In this document: piece after piece, positions 1-12,769 of the stretch
Layout of the letters: every line of letters starts with the position of its first letter
Position numbering within the stretch: position 1 is the first letter of the stretch
Assembly (NCBI GenBank): GCA_963971405.1
Contig: OZ020485.1
Coordinates: forward strand, 45,195,469-45,259,468
Origin: Psococerastis gibbosa
Lineage: Eukaryota > Arthropoda > Insecta > Psocodea > Psocidae
Length of the DNA stretch: 64,000 nt
Direction of reading: 5' to 3'
Translations under genes and position numbers: made by a program
Notes under the pieces: generated by a model
The model's database searches: none
What the model was told of the DNA's origin: nothing
Seen by the model: only the letters and a program-made list of their open reading frames with translations

Positions 1-200
1 GCTATTGTTTTCCCTCTTGCTCCGGCGAGTTGTTCAATCCTTTCCTCGGAGGTTGTCCTCGGTCTGCCGATGGGTCTTCTTACTTGTGGCCTTGCTTCCG
101 CCAACCTTCAGGTTGTCCAGTTCTCGTCCATCCTTTGGACGTGGCCGAACCACTGCAGCTATTTGGTCTTCATTAGGCCTAAAGCCTAATTTAGAAGAAA
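1..200 (-). mobile_element. LINE reverse-transcriptase C-terminal fragment, decayed
   Basis: On the minus strand the codons give LQWFGHVQRMDEN, one in-frame stop, then RRPIGRPRTTSEERIEQ. The W-x-GH-x-x-R and GRPR patterns mark the C-terminal end of many animal LINE ORF2 proteins. It runs off the left edge of the window. Confidence 0.75.
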
Positions 201-204
201 AAAA

Positions 205-400
205 ATATATCGAGTGTACCCTGGGCAAAGACAACGCTAAGAGGAAACATCTATAGCGGCTAAACCTTTCACCATCGAGAAGAGACCAAAGAAAAGACTT
301 GCACAGTTCCTCGACCTTTGGGGGTGCACCGACTATGGCGTGAGGTTTGGCTGAACCGGACCCAGAAACTAGGACTCTCTGCCTCGGACACGAAAAGAAG
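205..400. repeat. Dispersed repeat shared with 52795-52945
   Basis: Both places share 'GTACCCTGGGCAA', 'CCTTTCACCA', 'GAGACCAAAGA' and 'CGACCTTTGGG' in the same order and strand, with indels. Probably the 3' part of an old retroelement; no coding seen. Confidence 0.5.
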
Positions 401-2103
401 AAGACACCTAGTTCATAAAATATAATTTTATTTTATTTGCTGCCTTTTAGTCCAGGCCTACATAGCCTATTTCAAATAGGCTATTTTGAATTTGTGTGGA
501 TGATATGGTTATAATTTTTCATTGTAATAACATTATCATGGCAGGAGAGGGGGGCGCCAAAACGGTACCGTGCACCTGGGGCACCTAAGGGCCGCCACTG
601 GACGCACCATACAAAGGATTAAATTAACAAATAGGAAATACATTATTAAGGAATAGGCATATACATAAAATACGGTACACCAAAAATATCGTACTATGAA
701 GTAAAACGTCTCAATGTCACTAATTATTAACCAATTATTTAGGCTAAATTATCAAACATCTGCATAATATTTCCTGTAAACTGAATCATCATCTTCAGAT
801 AAATACCACCAAAAAAATTAGCTCCATATCAACTTACCACCAAGACACTACTAATCTCTTAATTTAAAATTACCCCGGCGACAGTATCCAATAGACAGGT
901 GGGCAAGTCAACTTAAGGTGCTGTGCTCCGGGAATCCCGCATGACGTCATTCATAGACTATTTGCACGGTATGAATCAGACCTGGCTTGCTTTCTACGCT
1001 CAGTGTGGACGAAAGTCTCTCGGCCGACTGCCCGGCCCGGGAAAACCCCAGTGACAACGACCCACACTACTGCTATGTTGTTCTATCTAAGATACCAACA
1101 AGATAAAAAGTATGTGGAGGGCATGTAATGCAGCCGGCCCTGGACTAGAAATGCGTGGGGTCGGAATCTTTCATTTCCACACATTTTACATTTTCTGGCT
1201 GGTTCAGGTGGTGTTGACCCCTCTCTCTCCCCCCCCCCCCCCCAGGCAGCGAAGTGACAACTTAATTTTTAAACAAAAACATTAAATATCTTAGTAGGTA
1301 AAGAAACTACCAACACTGCAAGACAAATTATTTTCTAAATAATTAAAAAGTTAAGTATAAAATGATAGGCTATACAACTAAACTTTGCAAACTAGTAAGT
1401 TTTTGCGCTATTTCAACGTGGCTGGTGTAACGTGGAATCCATGGTAAGGCACTAGGCCTATAGGGCCTATAGTCTAATACCCTAATGTACTCTAATATAG
1501 AGCCCTAATCCATAGAACACCGTGTCTACTTCACTTCATGAGCTTTTTGTTTACAATAATGATATTTTAATGGAACTTCTTTAAAAGATTTCGTTTCGTT
1601 CTATACGTACGATAGGCTACCAACCAGAATTGTGCAGAAAAACTAAAACCGGTACTTACATCAAATAGGGGTACAGTATTGTTGGAGGACAGCTTCAGAT
1701 ACCCCCCCCCCCTAAAAAATTTCATATGGGTGCCCATTACTCCTTACTGTTATATTTATAGGCCTACCACCATTCGTAGGCCTACATAAAATTCACTGGA
1801 ACTATAAATATGAGCTGAAGGCCTGTGCCTCACCGTCTCGCCGGAAATGCCTTTCTCGGGTGACCTTCAGTGACCTTATCTTTCAAATGATACCTGTTAC
1901 ACGCACGAGCCTTTATCGGTACCAACTATACTGCATTATTTGTGGTCTCGAAAACCAAGAACCTGCTAATTACCCCACATTTATTTCTCAGAAATGAGAA
2001 AACTGATCCCATAGAGAACTGAGATAAAAATATATAATTCGGAGAAAATTGTTAAAGGTCAACTGCAGGCTGTAAGCCAAGAATCACGAGTAGGATACTC
2101 TAT
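401..2103. other. No gene recognised; low-complexity noncoding DNA
   Basis: AT-rich noncoding sequence with scattered AGGCCTA words, poly-C runs at about 1229-1244 and 1700-1712, and a possible SINE scrap near 1117-1145. No conserved reading frame. Confidence 0.6.
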
Positions 2104-2488
2104 GGTGCCCATTCCATTGACCGGCTACGGCTATTTCCAAAAACGGTGACGTGGTAGCAGACATTCAAGACTTAGGTGGCGTTTCCCACCGACCTCGCAT
2201 TGCAGAATTGACGGAAATGTTTATTTTCCTCTATGCTATAGCTAAAACTGATCAATGATCATACAGTAAAATCACAAACAAACAAACTAAAATTAAAAAA
2301 TGGCGTCATGGGATATGTTAAGTACAAACATTTTAATAGATTTTTATAAAAAGAAAAATTCTAATTTCCGTCAATGTCATTTGCATTCTGCAATGCGAGA
2401 TCGGTGGAAACGCAACCTAAGTCTTGAATGTCTGCTACCACGTCACTGTTTTTGTAAATAGCCCTAGCCGGTCAATGGAATGGGCGCC
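2104..2488. mobile_element. Foldback MITE, family A copy 1
   Basis: A 385-bp inverted-repeat element. Ends are GGTGCCCATTCC and GGAATGGGCGCC, flanked by TAT on both sides (3-bp target duplication). Inside each arm is GACGTGGTAGCAGACATTCA. The short ends and 3-bp duplication resemble PIF/Harbinger (Tourist-like) MITEs; the class is inference. Confidence 0.85.
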
Positions 2489-3007
2489 TATCACTCGTAC
2501 CTACTATACCTTACAATATGTACCTACCCAAGTCCCAGGTCGGCACCTTACCAGAAATAAACTTTACCTTGCCGGCGGAACATATTTAAATATCGTAGGC
2601 AATATTTTAAGTTGTTCTGCATGCATTGAAATTCTTCTCGCACAGATAATTTTTTTTTTTTTGTTAACTACGACCGGACTCTAAATTAAATATGGTAAAG
2701 ACATCGATGATGAGCTGGGTGCCACCGCCAACACCCCCCTCCCCCCGAGCAACTTTTTGTTCGTATAGGCGTCAAATAGTCGGACTTCATCATTTCTAGG
2801 GATTGTTTTTCAGAAAAGAAAGTTTAAATTTCATATATATAAGTATGCCCCCCCTCCCACTGACTAGCATGAGCGTGGGTGCTGTCCCCAAAATAAGCAA
2901 ACGGTAATTTCTTCACAGCGGTGAATATACGCGAAAGAGCGAAGTTCTGTGAGTGAGCCGATCATTTGCAGGACTGCTTCGCATATAACTTTTCGAACGC
3001 CCTCTCA
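2489..3007. other. No gene recognised
   Basis: Noncoding, with a poly-T run near 2650 and poly-C tracts near 2735-2745. No repeat ends recognised. Confidence 0.5.
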
Positions 3008-3232
3008 TAAATAAATAATAAATAAATAAGGACTTTTCGTTGTTTCTATTACTAAGCCAATCTAGCGGAGTTAGGGCTATAAAGCCCTCTTTTATACACT
3101 CAACTAGGAAGGCCCGGGACCGACTGCTTTACATGCCCTCCGAAGCATGGCCAGAAAATGTAGCTAGTGTGGGACTCGAACCAACAACCTTTCAGGTAAA
3201 AGTCAGAGTCCGTACCACTACGCTACGCTCCT
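3008..3232 (-). mobile_element. tRNA-derived SINE, copy 1
   Basis: Read on the minus strand, it has a pol III A-box-like GCGTAGTGG near the start, a B-box-like GGTTCGAGTCCC, then a body with CATGCTTCGGAGGGCATGTA, and ends in an AATAAATAA-type tail. It is nearly full length compared with the copies at 56496 and 61524. Confidence 0.9.
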
Positions 3233-4591
3233 GGTATATATTGTATTATACTAAAGAATTTGGCTAAGTAACTAAGTAATTTTTTTCATTTTTTTCTTAA
3301 TGAGAATTAATTTTGCAATACTTTTTCTACAAGTAATTTCCTCATTTTCTATAACATATTTCCAATTTAGGCTCATTACATAGAAGAAGGCCATTTCATA
3401 GGTCTAAATTGTGTTGCCTTCTTTTTTTCCGGAGCGGCATGTTGCTCATGTTTTAGGGGTAGCTGCCATGGGGGGGGGGGGGGGGCTGTGGACGCCACTT
3501 GCTTCTGCTACTCATTTGTGGTTCATTATGTTCTTTACCAGTATTTTATATAAGAAAGTTTACTTTGTAAAAGAAATGTGTAGTATAGCTAGGGGTGACC
3601 AGTTTCCTCTTAAACACACTGTACACATATCTAATTCTTTAAATGTCTATTCTATCGAAGATTGGCGATCATCATGGCATTGTGGACTGCTTGCTCTGAA
3701 AAGGGAAAAGTGAAACCATTGCCTCAGGGTTTTCAACCAGGATATTCTTCTCTCTTCCCTTGTATTATTATACATGCAGAAGGCGATCATACTTTTCGTT
3801 CCTCATCACATGGCCGAAGTATGTCAGCATCTGTCTCTTAACCGTCAGTGGCAACTCGGCTCTATTCGCTTTAGGACCTCAGCATTAGGGACACAATCTC
3901 GCCAGGAAATGCGCATGACCATGTACAGTATATAGACTAACTAACAAACTAAGCTCTTTGCTTCTAGATTCCCCAGGTTTGCCAGTTAGCAGCAGGGAAC
4001 AATAACCCGATGTGCCAGCAGCTGGCGGGAATACCCCAATCGTTCGCACAATGCCTATTTACACGGTCGAAATGGGGAGCCATAAGTAAAACCGCAAGTG
4101 CTCGATTTAAAGTCGGCATGCCGATTGTTTGTCTTTTATGTATTTCCCATGTTAACTGAACCCCGACAATGCGGCGGGGTTATCCCAGTGGTCACTCATG
4201 GTTGATAAAACGGATTATTTGCACCAGAGAGTACATTATTTAGGCTAATTTGATTTTTTTTTACAATGATTGCATAACCTCTTTATTTTAGAAGGGGTTA
4301 AACAAAAATAGGCCTTCAACTACCACAGGCCTATAGAACCAACGGGAAAGAATAATTCACCCACTGGGGATTATGTTAACATGCACGGAATTAAAATTCA
4401 TCCGCAGGTTTGTATAATAATACCTATATAATAAATCAGAAGATACTGGTCATGCTGGCCCCAAATCGCCCAATTCTATCCTAAGCTCCGAAACTTGGCT
4501 TGACTACTGCTCATTCAATGATTGCAAAATGCATACTGTACCAAAATTTGTTCATGTATGCACATTTTTAAAAAACTTCAATAATCCGACT
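3233..4591. other. No gene recognised
   Basis: Noncoding, including a 16-base G run near 3471-3486. A weak LINE-like trace around 3750-3900 was not firm enough to call. Confidence 0.45.
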
Positions 4592-5076
4592 GGAGAAGTG
4601 GGCAAAGTGGAATTTTAATTTAAATTCTGAACGTTTTGGCGCACTAGCACTGTAGTGACTCCAAAATGGTCGCCTGCTACCACAAACAAATAAGCAAGCA
4701 CGTCTATGAGTTGGAGGACATACAATTGAAATTGAGGCAACCGAAAATGATGAAGCGCGGTTTCTTTTATGTACCAGAACTGTCAACATACGCTATGAAG
4801 CTTGAATATACTGTTTTCCTTAATTAGTCTACTTATTCCATTTTGCCCGCGTCATAATTCCACTTTGCCCGCAGTAGAAACCACTTTGCCCGCATCTGTT
4901 TTCTCACATATTCAGCTTAATAACTTGAGCACGCTTATAAAAGGGCTGCTCTTATCTGTCATCGTCCCCAAATTGAAGGCCTAGGCTATCATTAAAATTA
5001 TAATGCAGTTTAATAACTCTAATACGTGGAGGGAGACGTTCTTGAAAATTAACCATTCCGCCTTGCCCACTTCTCC
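4592..5076. mobile_element. Foldback MITE with GGAGAAGTGGGCAA ends
   Basis: The left end GGAGAAGTGGGCAAAGTGGA is matched in inverted form at the right end (5053-5076). The word TTTGCCCGC recurs three times inside (about 4840-4895). Length is about 485 bp; no target duplication was clear. Confidence 0.7.
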
Positions 5077-5671
5077 CCTACTTTATTGTCCGATTGTGTC
5101 CCGTTTAATTCGGATTTTAATACAATAATCCGAATGTACCGTACCATGACACAATTATTTTCGTGGGTAAATGGTAATTCCCAAGCTTTCTATTTTATAA
5201 ATTAATTATAATTTTATTGCTACCATAGTAGGTACCAATTGGTCAAATTCCTGTAAATTATAAGATAGGCAATGATGAAAACATCTCATTCCCCGTCGCA
5301 GTGGTGTAATAAGACACATGTAGCCAACCAAGGTTGAAACTCGAGATGAGCATCGCTCAATAAGAATAAACAAAATCGAAATTTCATATTATTTACATCC
5401 ATCCCACCTACCCACTTTACATTGTAAATACAGTACTTACATGAATAGGCCTATTAGGCCTAACTAAGGGCTCGGTAAAGGCCTATGGTCAATGATGCAA
5501 GCCCCTAATGCGGCTTCTGTATTGATTCGGAATATTGATTTTTCTCCTTACAATGTACGTAGGCTAATTTATTGTAGTAGTAAAAGTTCATTATTAATAT
5601 TATTGTAAGTTAGATAAATTTTATAAAATCATTAGGTTACCTAGTTCAATGATGGCTGATACTTCACCTAA

Positions 5672-6070
5672 GGCGCCCATTCCACCGACCGGCTAGGGCT
5701 ATTTACAAAAACGGTGACGTGGTAGCAGACATTCAAGACTTAGGCGGGGTTTCCACCGACCTCGCATTGCAGAATTGACGGAAATGTTTATTTTCCTCTA
5801 TGCCATAGTTAAAATTGATCAATGATCATAGAGTAAAATCACAAACAAACAACCTAAAATAAAAAAATGGCGTATATATAATATATATAATGGGATATGT
5901 TAAGTACAAACATTTTAATAGATTTCTATAAAAAGAAAAACAAACTTTTCCGCCAATGTCATTTGCATTCTGCAATGCGAGGTCGGTGGAAACGCCACAT
6001 AAGTCTTGAATTTCTGCTACCACGTCACTGTTTTTGTAAATAGCCCTAGCCGGTCGGTGGAAAGGGCGCC
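5672..6070. mobile_element. Foldback MITE, family A copy 2
   Basis: Complete 399-bp copy with GGCGCCCATTCCACC and its complement GGGCGCC at the other end (a slip to GGAAAGGGCGCC on the right). Flanked by TAA on both sides. Arms carry the shared GACGTGGTAGCAGACATTCA. Confidence 0.88.
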
Positions 6071-6335
6071 TAAAGCTTAAAAGAAAGGCTAGTGGATATA
6101 TATAGATAGATAGAAAAACCGTGTATTTCTCGGCAAAAATATATGCACATAAAATTACAGGCTGTGCCCCCTCAAGCCGAAGCGTGGGAGGGTGGAACAT
6201 CATATAGGCCTATCTTCTGTAGTTGCAATCTAGCGATTGGTTTGCAGCAAATCTTTCCACCTCCTTCTCCACTCCTCCATGTCTTGGGCCGTTCTCTTGA
6301 GTTCCAAGTAGGTTCCGCATCTCATATCTTTCTTA

Positions 6336-6729
6336 GGCGCCCATTCCACCGATCGGCTAGGGCTATTTACAAAAACGGTGACGTGGTAGCAGACATTCAA
6401 GACTTAGGCGGGGTTTCCATCGATCTCGCATTGCGGAATGCAAATGACATTGAAGGAAATGTTTGTTTTTCTTTTTATAGAAATCTATTAAAATGTTTGT
6501 AATTGTCCCATATAGGCTATCCCATGAAGCCATTTATTAATTTTAGTTTGTTTGTTTGTGATTTTACTGTATGTTCATTGATCAATTTTAACTATGGCAT
6601 AGAGGAAAACAAACATTTCATTTGCATTCTGCAATGAGAGATCGGTGGAATCGTCACCTAAGTCTTGAATGTCTGCTACCACGTCACCGTTTTTGTAAAT
6701 AGCCCTAGCCGGTCGGTGGAATGGGCGCC
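6336..6729. mobile_element. Foldback MITE, family A copy 3
   Basis: Complete 394-bp copy flanked by TTA on both sides. It lies only 266 bp from copy 2, so two independent insertions are likely, since their target duplications differ (TAA and TTA). Confidence 0.88.
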
Positions 6730-6732
6730 TTA

Positions 6733-7604
6733 TGAGGTTTTCTGCGTCCGCCTTCCTTGGTCGCCCTCTTGCATTGGTGCCTTCGATTATGCCTTCTATT
6801 ATGGTGCTTAAGAGTCCTTCCTTAAGAGTCCTATATGCTTAGTAAATAGGCTACTACTGCATGAAACATTAACCTAGATAAAGATAAATAGTATAACCTC
6901 CAAAATAGGCTATTATTTTATTTCTAATTATTTGAGCTGCGAAAAAGGACAATAAAAAGTTATTTTGAGTAAAAAAGAATCATTTGACAAAACTATAATT
7001 AATTCAGTGAAGAACAGTTGTCACAGAAAAGCACGCGAAGGGAAGAGAATAAAAATTAATTGTAGTGTGGGCTAGGTGACAGACGGACTTGAAGTTAACA
7101 AAAACCATCACATGTCGATATATTTTATCCCTGGGCTAGTGACAAGCTCACAAGCACGTAGCAAAAACAACCCCACCGACCCGACTGTTGTAGGAATATG
7201 ATACGATGACAAGATCCCGCGTAGCACTTGCCGAGGGGTGGACGGTATGTGTTGGGTTTCCGGTTCCGGTAACGCGGTATTCTTTTTTTTCGCGGAATAA
7301 AATGTAAACAATGTTGTTGCTTTACAGCCATTGATCTATATTCTATATATAAACTATTTACAGCTTTAGACAAAATGGCGGAATGTCGCATTTTATGTTT
7401 TCTTGAATAAATTTGGTTTGTTTTCTGGAATTATAATTATTATTTCATTTTAAATAGTGTGACAACATCACAGTATGCCTACTGGCTACTGCCAATGCCA
7501 GTGCCGGGTTCGGCCTTGTGGGGGCCCTTTCTCGGACAAAAAAGTCTTATACCCTTAAACGAATATTCGACTAAAAATTTAATATAAAATGGAGACAGAG
7601 GAAT
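6733..7604. other. No gene recognised
   Basis: AT-rich noncoding DNA. Minus-strand open frames around 7108-7391 show no family resemblance and no splice signals that I trust. Confidence 0.45.
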
Positions 7605-8290
7605 CAGGATGCCAAACAAGCCCGTGGCCAGGATTTTTTTTCGGGATTGCTGCGGCGATTGTAATCCTATCTAGTGTACATTTTTTTTATTGAGAATTCC
7701 ATTGTATCTAGTGTATTCTTTAGAGGTTATGGTGTTACTCGTATACATGAGTATATGATAGTATGGACACAACAAACGTCAATTTATTGGCCGATTTAGC
7801 TGCGTTGCGAACACAGGCTTATATTTTGCGGATATGCGGACTAAATCGTAATGTTAATATTACGACGGTTCAGATTTTATAGAAATAATATTGCATTTCA
7901 CCCGAAGAGGGGGCCCGGGGTTCTCCCCCGGGGGGAAAATTTGAACATAAAAGTGCAAAATAGTGGGGTTTTAAGCATTTTAACAGCAGTAAAGTATAGA
8001 TTTGTTAAAGCTTACAAAGGAATGCTTGTTCATAAAAATAATATCTCATTTAGCCCAAAGAGGCGGGCCCGCGCGGAGGAGGTTTCCCCCCGGGGAAGAA
8101 TTTGAAAATATAAGTGAAAACATTATGATGGTTTTACAATTAACAGGAAAGCTTACAAAGGAATGCATATTCATATAGCTGCAAACAGGGCGACCCGGGG
8201 GTCTCCCCCGGAGGAATTTTTTTTGAAAAAATAGTCCCAAAATAGTGGAGTTTTACGATTTTAACAGCAGTAAAGCTTATACAATTTACT
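7605..8290 (+). repeat. Modular GC-rich repeat, copy 1
   Basis: Three modules of about 140 bp, each with GCTTACAAAGGAATG (or its relic), an A-rich part and a GC-rich core such as GGGGGTCTCCCCCGGAGG. The same element is at 53070-53645. Probably a transposon with tandem internal repeats; class unknown. Confidence 0.75.
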
Positions 8291-8851
8291 GAGGAAGATA
8301 TATTCATGTTACCGTACTAGATTTATTTATTATTTATTTTTTTATTTAAAGCGCCAGACCCGTGTGGGTAAACGCGCTTTCTGGTCTGTAGTTAGTTTGC
8401 CGGTGTTGTTAACTGTAATGTGTGTGTATGGTATGAGTTGGTGATGTGTGGCAAACTGCGATCAGGAGGGCAGATTTATTAAATTCTCAACTTTCAACGA
8501 TCCAGTGACAGCATAAACTGGTCAATATGGGAAGATGTGTTTGCCTTAATGGTTTGTTTTAGTATTCTAATCTATGTCTACTGTAAATTTTGTGACTTTT
8601 TGTGGGGGCCCTGGGGTCATGGCCCTGGTGGCGCCATAGCCAGTCCCGGCACTGGCCAATGCTGCATACCGCGTCACATCGGAATGAAAAAACAGATGTC
8701 CAGGGGGGAAAAAAGGTGCAAGAGGAGCCCATGAACGGATACAGGGGGGAGCTGACGCCCCCCCCCCCCCAAAGTTAGTAAATCTATTGTAAGTTAATTT
8801 ATTACGATCCTATATAGATATTTTTCCTATTTTAAATAAGGACTTTTTATT

Positions 8852-8972
8852 GTTTCTATTACTAAGCCAACCTAGCGGAGTTGGGGCCATAAAGAAAATG
8901 TAGCCAGTGTGGGACTCGAACCAACAACCTCTCGGGTGAAAGTCAGTCTGTACCACTACGCTACATGTCCCG
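8852..8972 (-). mobile_element. tRNA-derived SINE with internal deletion, copy 2
   Basis: Same family as 3008-3232. The B-box GGTTCGAGTCCC and the 3' GCTAGGTTGGCTTAGTAA part are present, but about 75 bp of the middle body are missing. Confidence 0.85.
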
Positions 8973-10382
8973 TCTTTTTTACCCACATTTGCTCTTAACT
9001 ACTGTTTTAGAAATCTTGTATTTTTTTAATTACATTTTCAAAACTTATCGTTGTGGCTGTGAGAGAAGAATTTCATCAAATTGATTATTTTCGATAATTC
9101 TTTGTTAACTAAATATTTTGAAATCTCTATCTTAACTACAATAGGTACTTAGCCCACACGAGTGGATTCAATTTGAGGACAAACACAAACAACCTTGCTT
9201 GTAAAAGGATTAAAATTTAATTCGCAAGTGATGGATTAAAATACAAAATAAAGAAAAAGACTAGCCTATCATAGGAACTATGATAATTACACACTCACAT
9301 TAGTCCGTATTACACGTTCAAAAATCCAATCAAATATCCACAGAAATGTTTGAATGTAGTTAATACACTGTCACAATAGTTTTCAAAACAGGGGCAGATC
9401 CAACTCTTCAGGACTAATTGAGGATATAATAATGCCAACAAAGGAGAAATTGGTTCTCTCTCCAAACTGAAGTCTTGTGCAGTAAATAATGGTCTATTTA
9501 AAAATAAAATATTGAAAATATAAGTGGGAAATAGTAGTTTTCAACCAGTTTTAGCGAAACAATAGTAATGTTGCCCCTTAATTTATTTTTTGCTTACCTA
9601 CCTATTGTAAATGTTATGGTAACCAAAATAAAAATATATCAGTTATTTATCAGCCTAATGTAATGCTCCACTCAGGTTTAAATTTTCATATTTCTTATAT
9701 CAGATATTTATAAGTCAAAAATAATAATTTCAATGACTTAGGCCTACCTATTTTTTAATAATGCATACAAAAATATCAACCATGGTAGTCGTAAAAACCA
9801 AACAATTTCAATGCAAACAGAAGGACATGAATTATTGTCACAACTCCGCGAACGCGGCAAATTAAAAAAAAAAAATGTTCGCGTGATTCTCTTTGCCCCA
9901 TCCGATTCGCTTCACCCCGGTTTACGGTATTTCACAATTATTTATTTGGCCACCCTCCCCAGATCCACCACTGCATTAAACATCCAAAGCTATGGAAGGT
10001 AGGGTTTCCCCATAAATTACTGATGGATAATTGACCGTGTTGTACGTAACAATAAATTATACTATTTTAAATAAAAATAGGCTAATAGGCCCCTATTTCG
10101 GCGGCAACCTTGTCCATAAGAGCATAAGGCCCAAAATTCGCCCAAATGAAAATCCCCATTTTCCCGCCAAAAATATGGGCTCTTATCTCAAAGACATTGC
10201 GAGCCGTAAATTAAAACTTTGACAAAACAAATATATGGTAGTCAGAGGACTATTAGAGTGACTTTCACAGTTATTACCTACAGAGGCGACTGAAGAGGTT
10301 ATCCGGATAGCCTACATTCCTTGAATTGTTTGTATACGAATAATCGTTAAAAAAATAAAATAAAATAAAGCATAATAAGAAA
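8973..10382. other. No gene recognised
   Basis: AT-rich noncoding DNA without conserved frames or clear repeat ends. Confidence 0.5.
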
Positions 10383-10640
10383 CGCCGGAGTCATATGATG
10401 AAGAAGTAGAAGTAGAATCCGGGCTGATCGGCCGGGGTCGATCTGAAAGCGAACTTACAAACGTTTCGTCAACATCTGCGGTTTACATCATCAGTGGCTC
10501 TACGTGGACAACTAAGATGGCATCTCGGGAGATGAGTAGCACTGAAGATGTCGACCGCAGATGCGGATGAAACGTTTGGGAGTACGCTTCTAGATTACGA
10601 CCACGACTCGGATTATACTTCTGCATCACTGGCCGTATGT
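10383..10640. mobile_element. Head-to-head pair of Penelope-like terminal sequences, no ORF
   Basis: Two inverted copies of the terminal sequence found at 62600 and 63400 face each other with only about 40 bp between them. Each arm has AACGTTTCGTC or its complement and AGAATCCGGGCTGAT. Hammerhead-like cores lie at 10457-10497 (minus) and 10539-10579 (plus), both with mismatches in a stem. Confidence 0.75.
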
Positions 10641-11504
10641 AAAATAAAGCGCGTTACCGTCATCTTATTTATCCACAAACAAAACAAAAGATGACGGTGT
10701 TGCATTTTGTTTAGACATGGCTGTTGGGTTTTTATATTTTGGTCTGAGTCTCCTTAACAGTCCTACGACTAATAAACAGTTAAAAACCATTGGTGATAGG
10801 TTGAATTGAATGATACAATACTACCCGTACATTTGACCACACTATCCTAAAAGTAATGGTAAATTAACACTAAATATATTGTCGTCTAGAATTTTAAGCG
10901 TGTTCTAAAGACTCCGTTAGTATCAAACTTTCCAAAGTTTAAATAAAAATTAAGCCTTAATAAAACTTACGTTGAGCATCTAATAAAATCACTATTAACA
11001 TTATTATAGTACCTTACCTATTTTGATACCCTGCGTGGAGACACTGGGGGTCAAGCCGTCAAGGGGACATAAAAATTTAAAGTTACAAATAAATTAACAT
11101 TACAAACAGAAATGTTTCCGAAGAGTAAAGACTAGTGGTAAATTTTATAATAGAAATCAACCTAACAAACATTTTCTAAATGAAAACTAATAATATAGAG
11201 ACCAAGGGGGCTAACGATTTTTATATTTTGATGTAATGGTGTCAAATAATAACAATAGTGGTACATGAATACCTATCAACTGCATGTTGCAGATATATTC
11301 TACAAGCAGGGCGGATGGAAACTCGGGTTCAAATCCCGTTCCCGTCTAATTTTTCTTTTCTTTCTTAAATGGTTATGAGCCATAATCTATCCAGGTTCAC
11401 GGCCGGTCGAGCCGTCATAGGTACAGTAAGCATACCATAATGGCTTGATTGTGCGGAATGCTTTAGATAGGGAGGCAACAACTCAAAAGGGTAATATATT
11501 ATAA
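10641..11504. other. No gene recognised
   Basis: Noncoding. A B-box-like GGGTTCAAATCCC at about 11328-11340 is a possible tRNA or SINE scrap, but no matching 5' half is present. Confidence 0.45.
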
Positions 11505-11967
11505 GGCGTTTATTCCACCTACTTCAATAGTCAATAGTAAATGTGGTATTGACGGACATTTCAATTTTACTCTATGCCATAGTTAAAATTGATCAATGAT
11601 CATAGAGTAAAATCACTCGTTGCAAACAATAACAAACTAAAATGGCGTCATGGAATATGTTTAGTGCAAACATTTTAATAGATTGTTTATAAAACAGTTT
11701 TCATCCATTAAACAGATCGGTGATGGTCGATCTTACTTCGGATCTCCTACTATTATTAGGTATTAATAAAAATAATAAGTGTACGAAGAAAACAAATACA
11801 AACAACATTTCAAAAAACAAATGCGCCAAATTTTTGAAATTTGGCGCATACGTGTCATTAGAAGAAAAGTGATATTAGTTGAAAAAACAAGCGGAATCAA
11901 TGAAAAATTGTAATGCCCGTCAATACCACATTTACTATTGACTATTTCCGTAGGTGGAATGAGCGCC
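11505..11967. mobile_element. Foldback MITE, family B copy 1 (long form)
   Basis: 463 bp. Ends are GGCGTTTATTCCACCTACTT and the inverted TAGGTGGAATGAGCGCC. The word AGTCAATAGTAAATGTGGTA sits in both arms. Flanks are TAA and TTA. The centre shares an internal block with family A (TTAAAATTGATCAATGATCA). Confidence 0.8.
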
Positions 11968-12760
11968 TTAGTAGTTGTCAATGTTGTTATCAATGGAGAG
12001 CTTGTTAAAAATCTGCGTTCTGCAAATGGTTGCTTCATCAGAAGAACAACTGCAGTCGTATCAGGCAGAAATTTGGGCATCTTAATTAACGTGCAGAAAA
12101 CTCAAGTGATGGCTGTCAGTAAGTAAACAGTGAGTAGGAGGTGAGTCAAGAAATTCGCAGTCGCATTGAACAAACTCGAAATGTCTTCATCAACATTCAG
12201 AAGGTACTTCGGTGTCCGAAATCTGCGGTTGGACCATAGATTGCGAATGGTGAAATGTTACGTGTTCCGAATGGTTCTATATGGGATGGACGCTGACATA
12301 AGGCGCATATTCCACCTACGTCAATAGTCAATAGTAAATGTGGTATTGACTATTGACGTAGGTGGAATGCCCAAGCTATGGAGAACATAATCAGTGCATT
12401 TGAAATGTGGATATACAGACGAATGCTGTCCATATCATAGAGAGATATTGTCCCGAATGCCGATGTCCAAAGGCGGATGGATACGGAAGCTGAGTTGCTG
12501 CTGACGGTTAAGAAACGGAATCAAATATGCTTCGGCCATTGGATGAGGAACGAAAAGTATCGCCTTCTGTATGTAATATTCCTAGGGAAGATAGAAGGAC
12601 AGAGGGCACCCGGCAGAAGAAGAACATCCTGGTCGAAAAACCTGAGGCAGTGGATTGGCAAGAACACGACTTCCCTTTTCAGATCAGCAATCTCCCAAGG
12701 GTCAAATTGCCATGATTATCGCCAATCTTCGATAGAAGTGGGCATTAAAAGAAGAAGTCC
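11968..12760 (+). mobile_element. LINE reverse-transcriptase 3' fragment, interrupted by a MITE
   Basis: Plus-strand codons give LGILINVQKTQVMAVSK, then after stops and shifts STFRRYFGVRNLRLDHRLRM, and after the MITE RNQICFGHWMRNEKYRLLY and GQRAPGRRRTSWSKNLRQW. This is the standard end of a non-LTR ORF2 (palm/thumb remnant, then GH-x-x-RN, then GRRR-x-SW). Several stops and frame changes make it dead. Confidence 0.85.
12302..12371. mobile_element. Short hairpin MITE, family B copy 2
   Basis: A 70-bp near-perfect hairpin (GGCGCATATTCCACCTACGT and complement) inserted into the LINE, flanked on the left by TAA. LINE coding resumes directly after it, so the insertion is younger than the LINE. 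Confidence 0.8.
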
Positions 12761-12769
12761 TTACTTTGC

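Noticed and set aside
11300-11350. Possible tRNA 3' half (GGGTTCAAATCCC)
   Set aside because: No 5' half that would pair with CCCGTCT.
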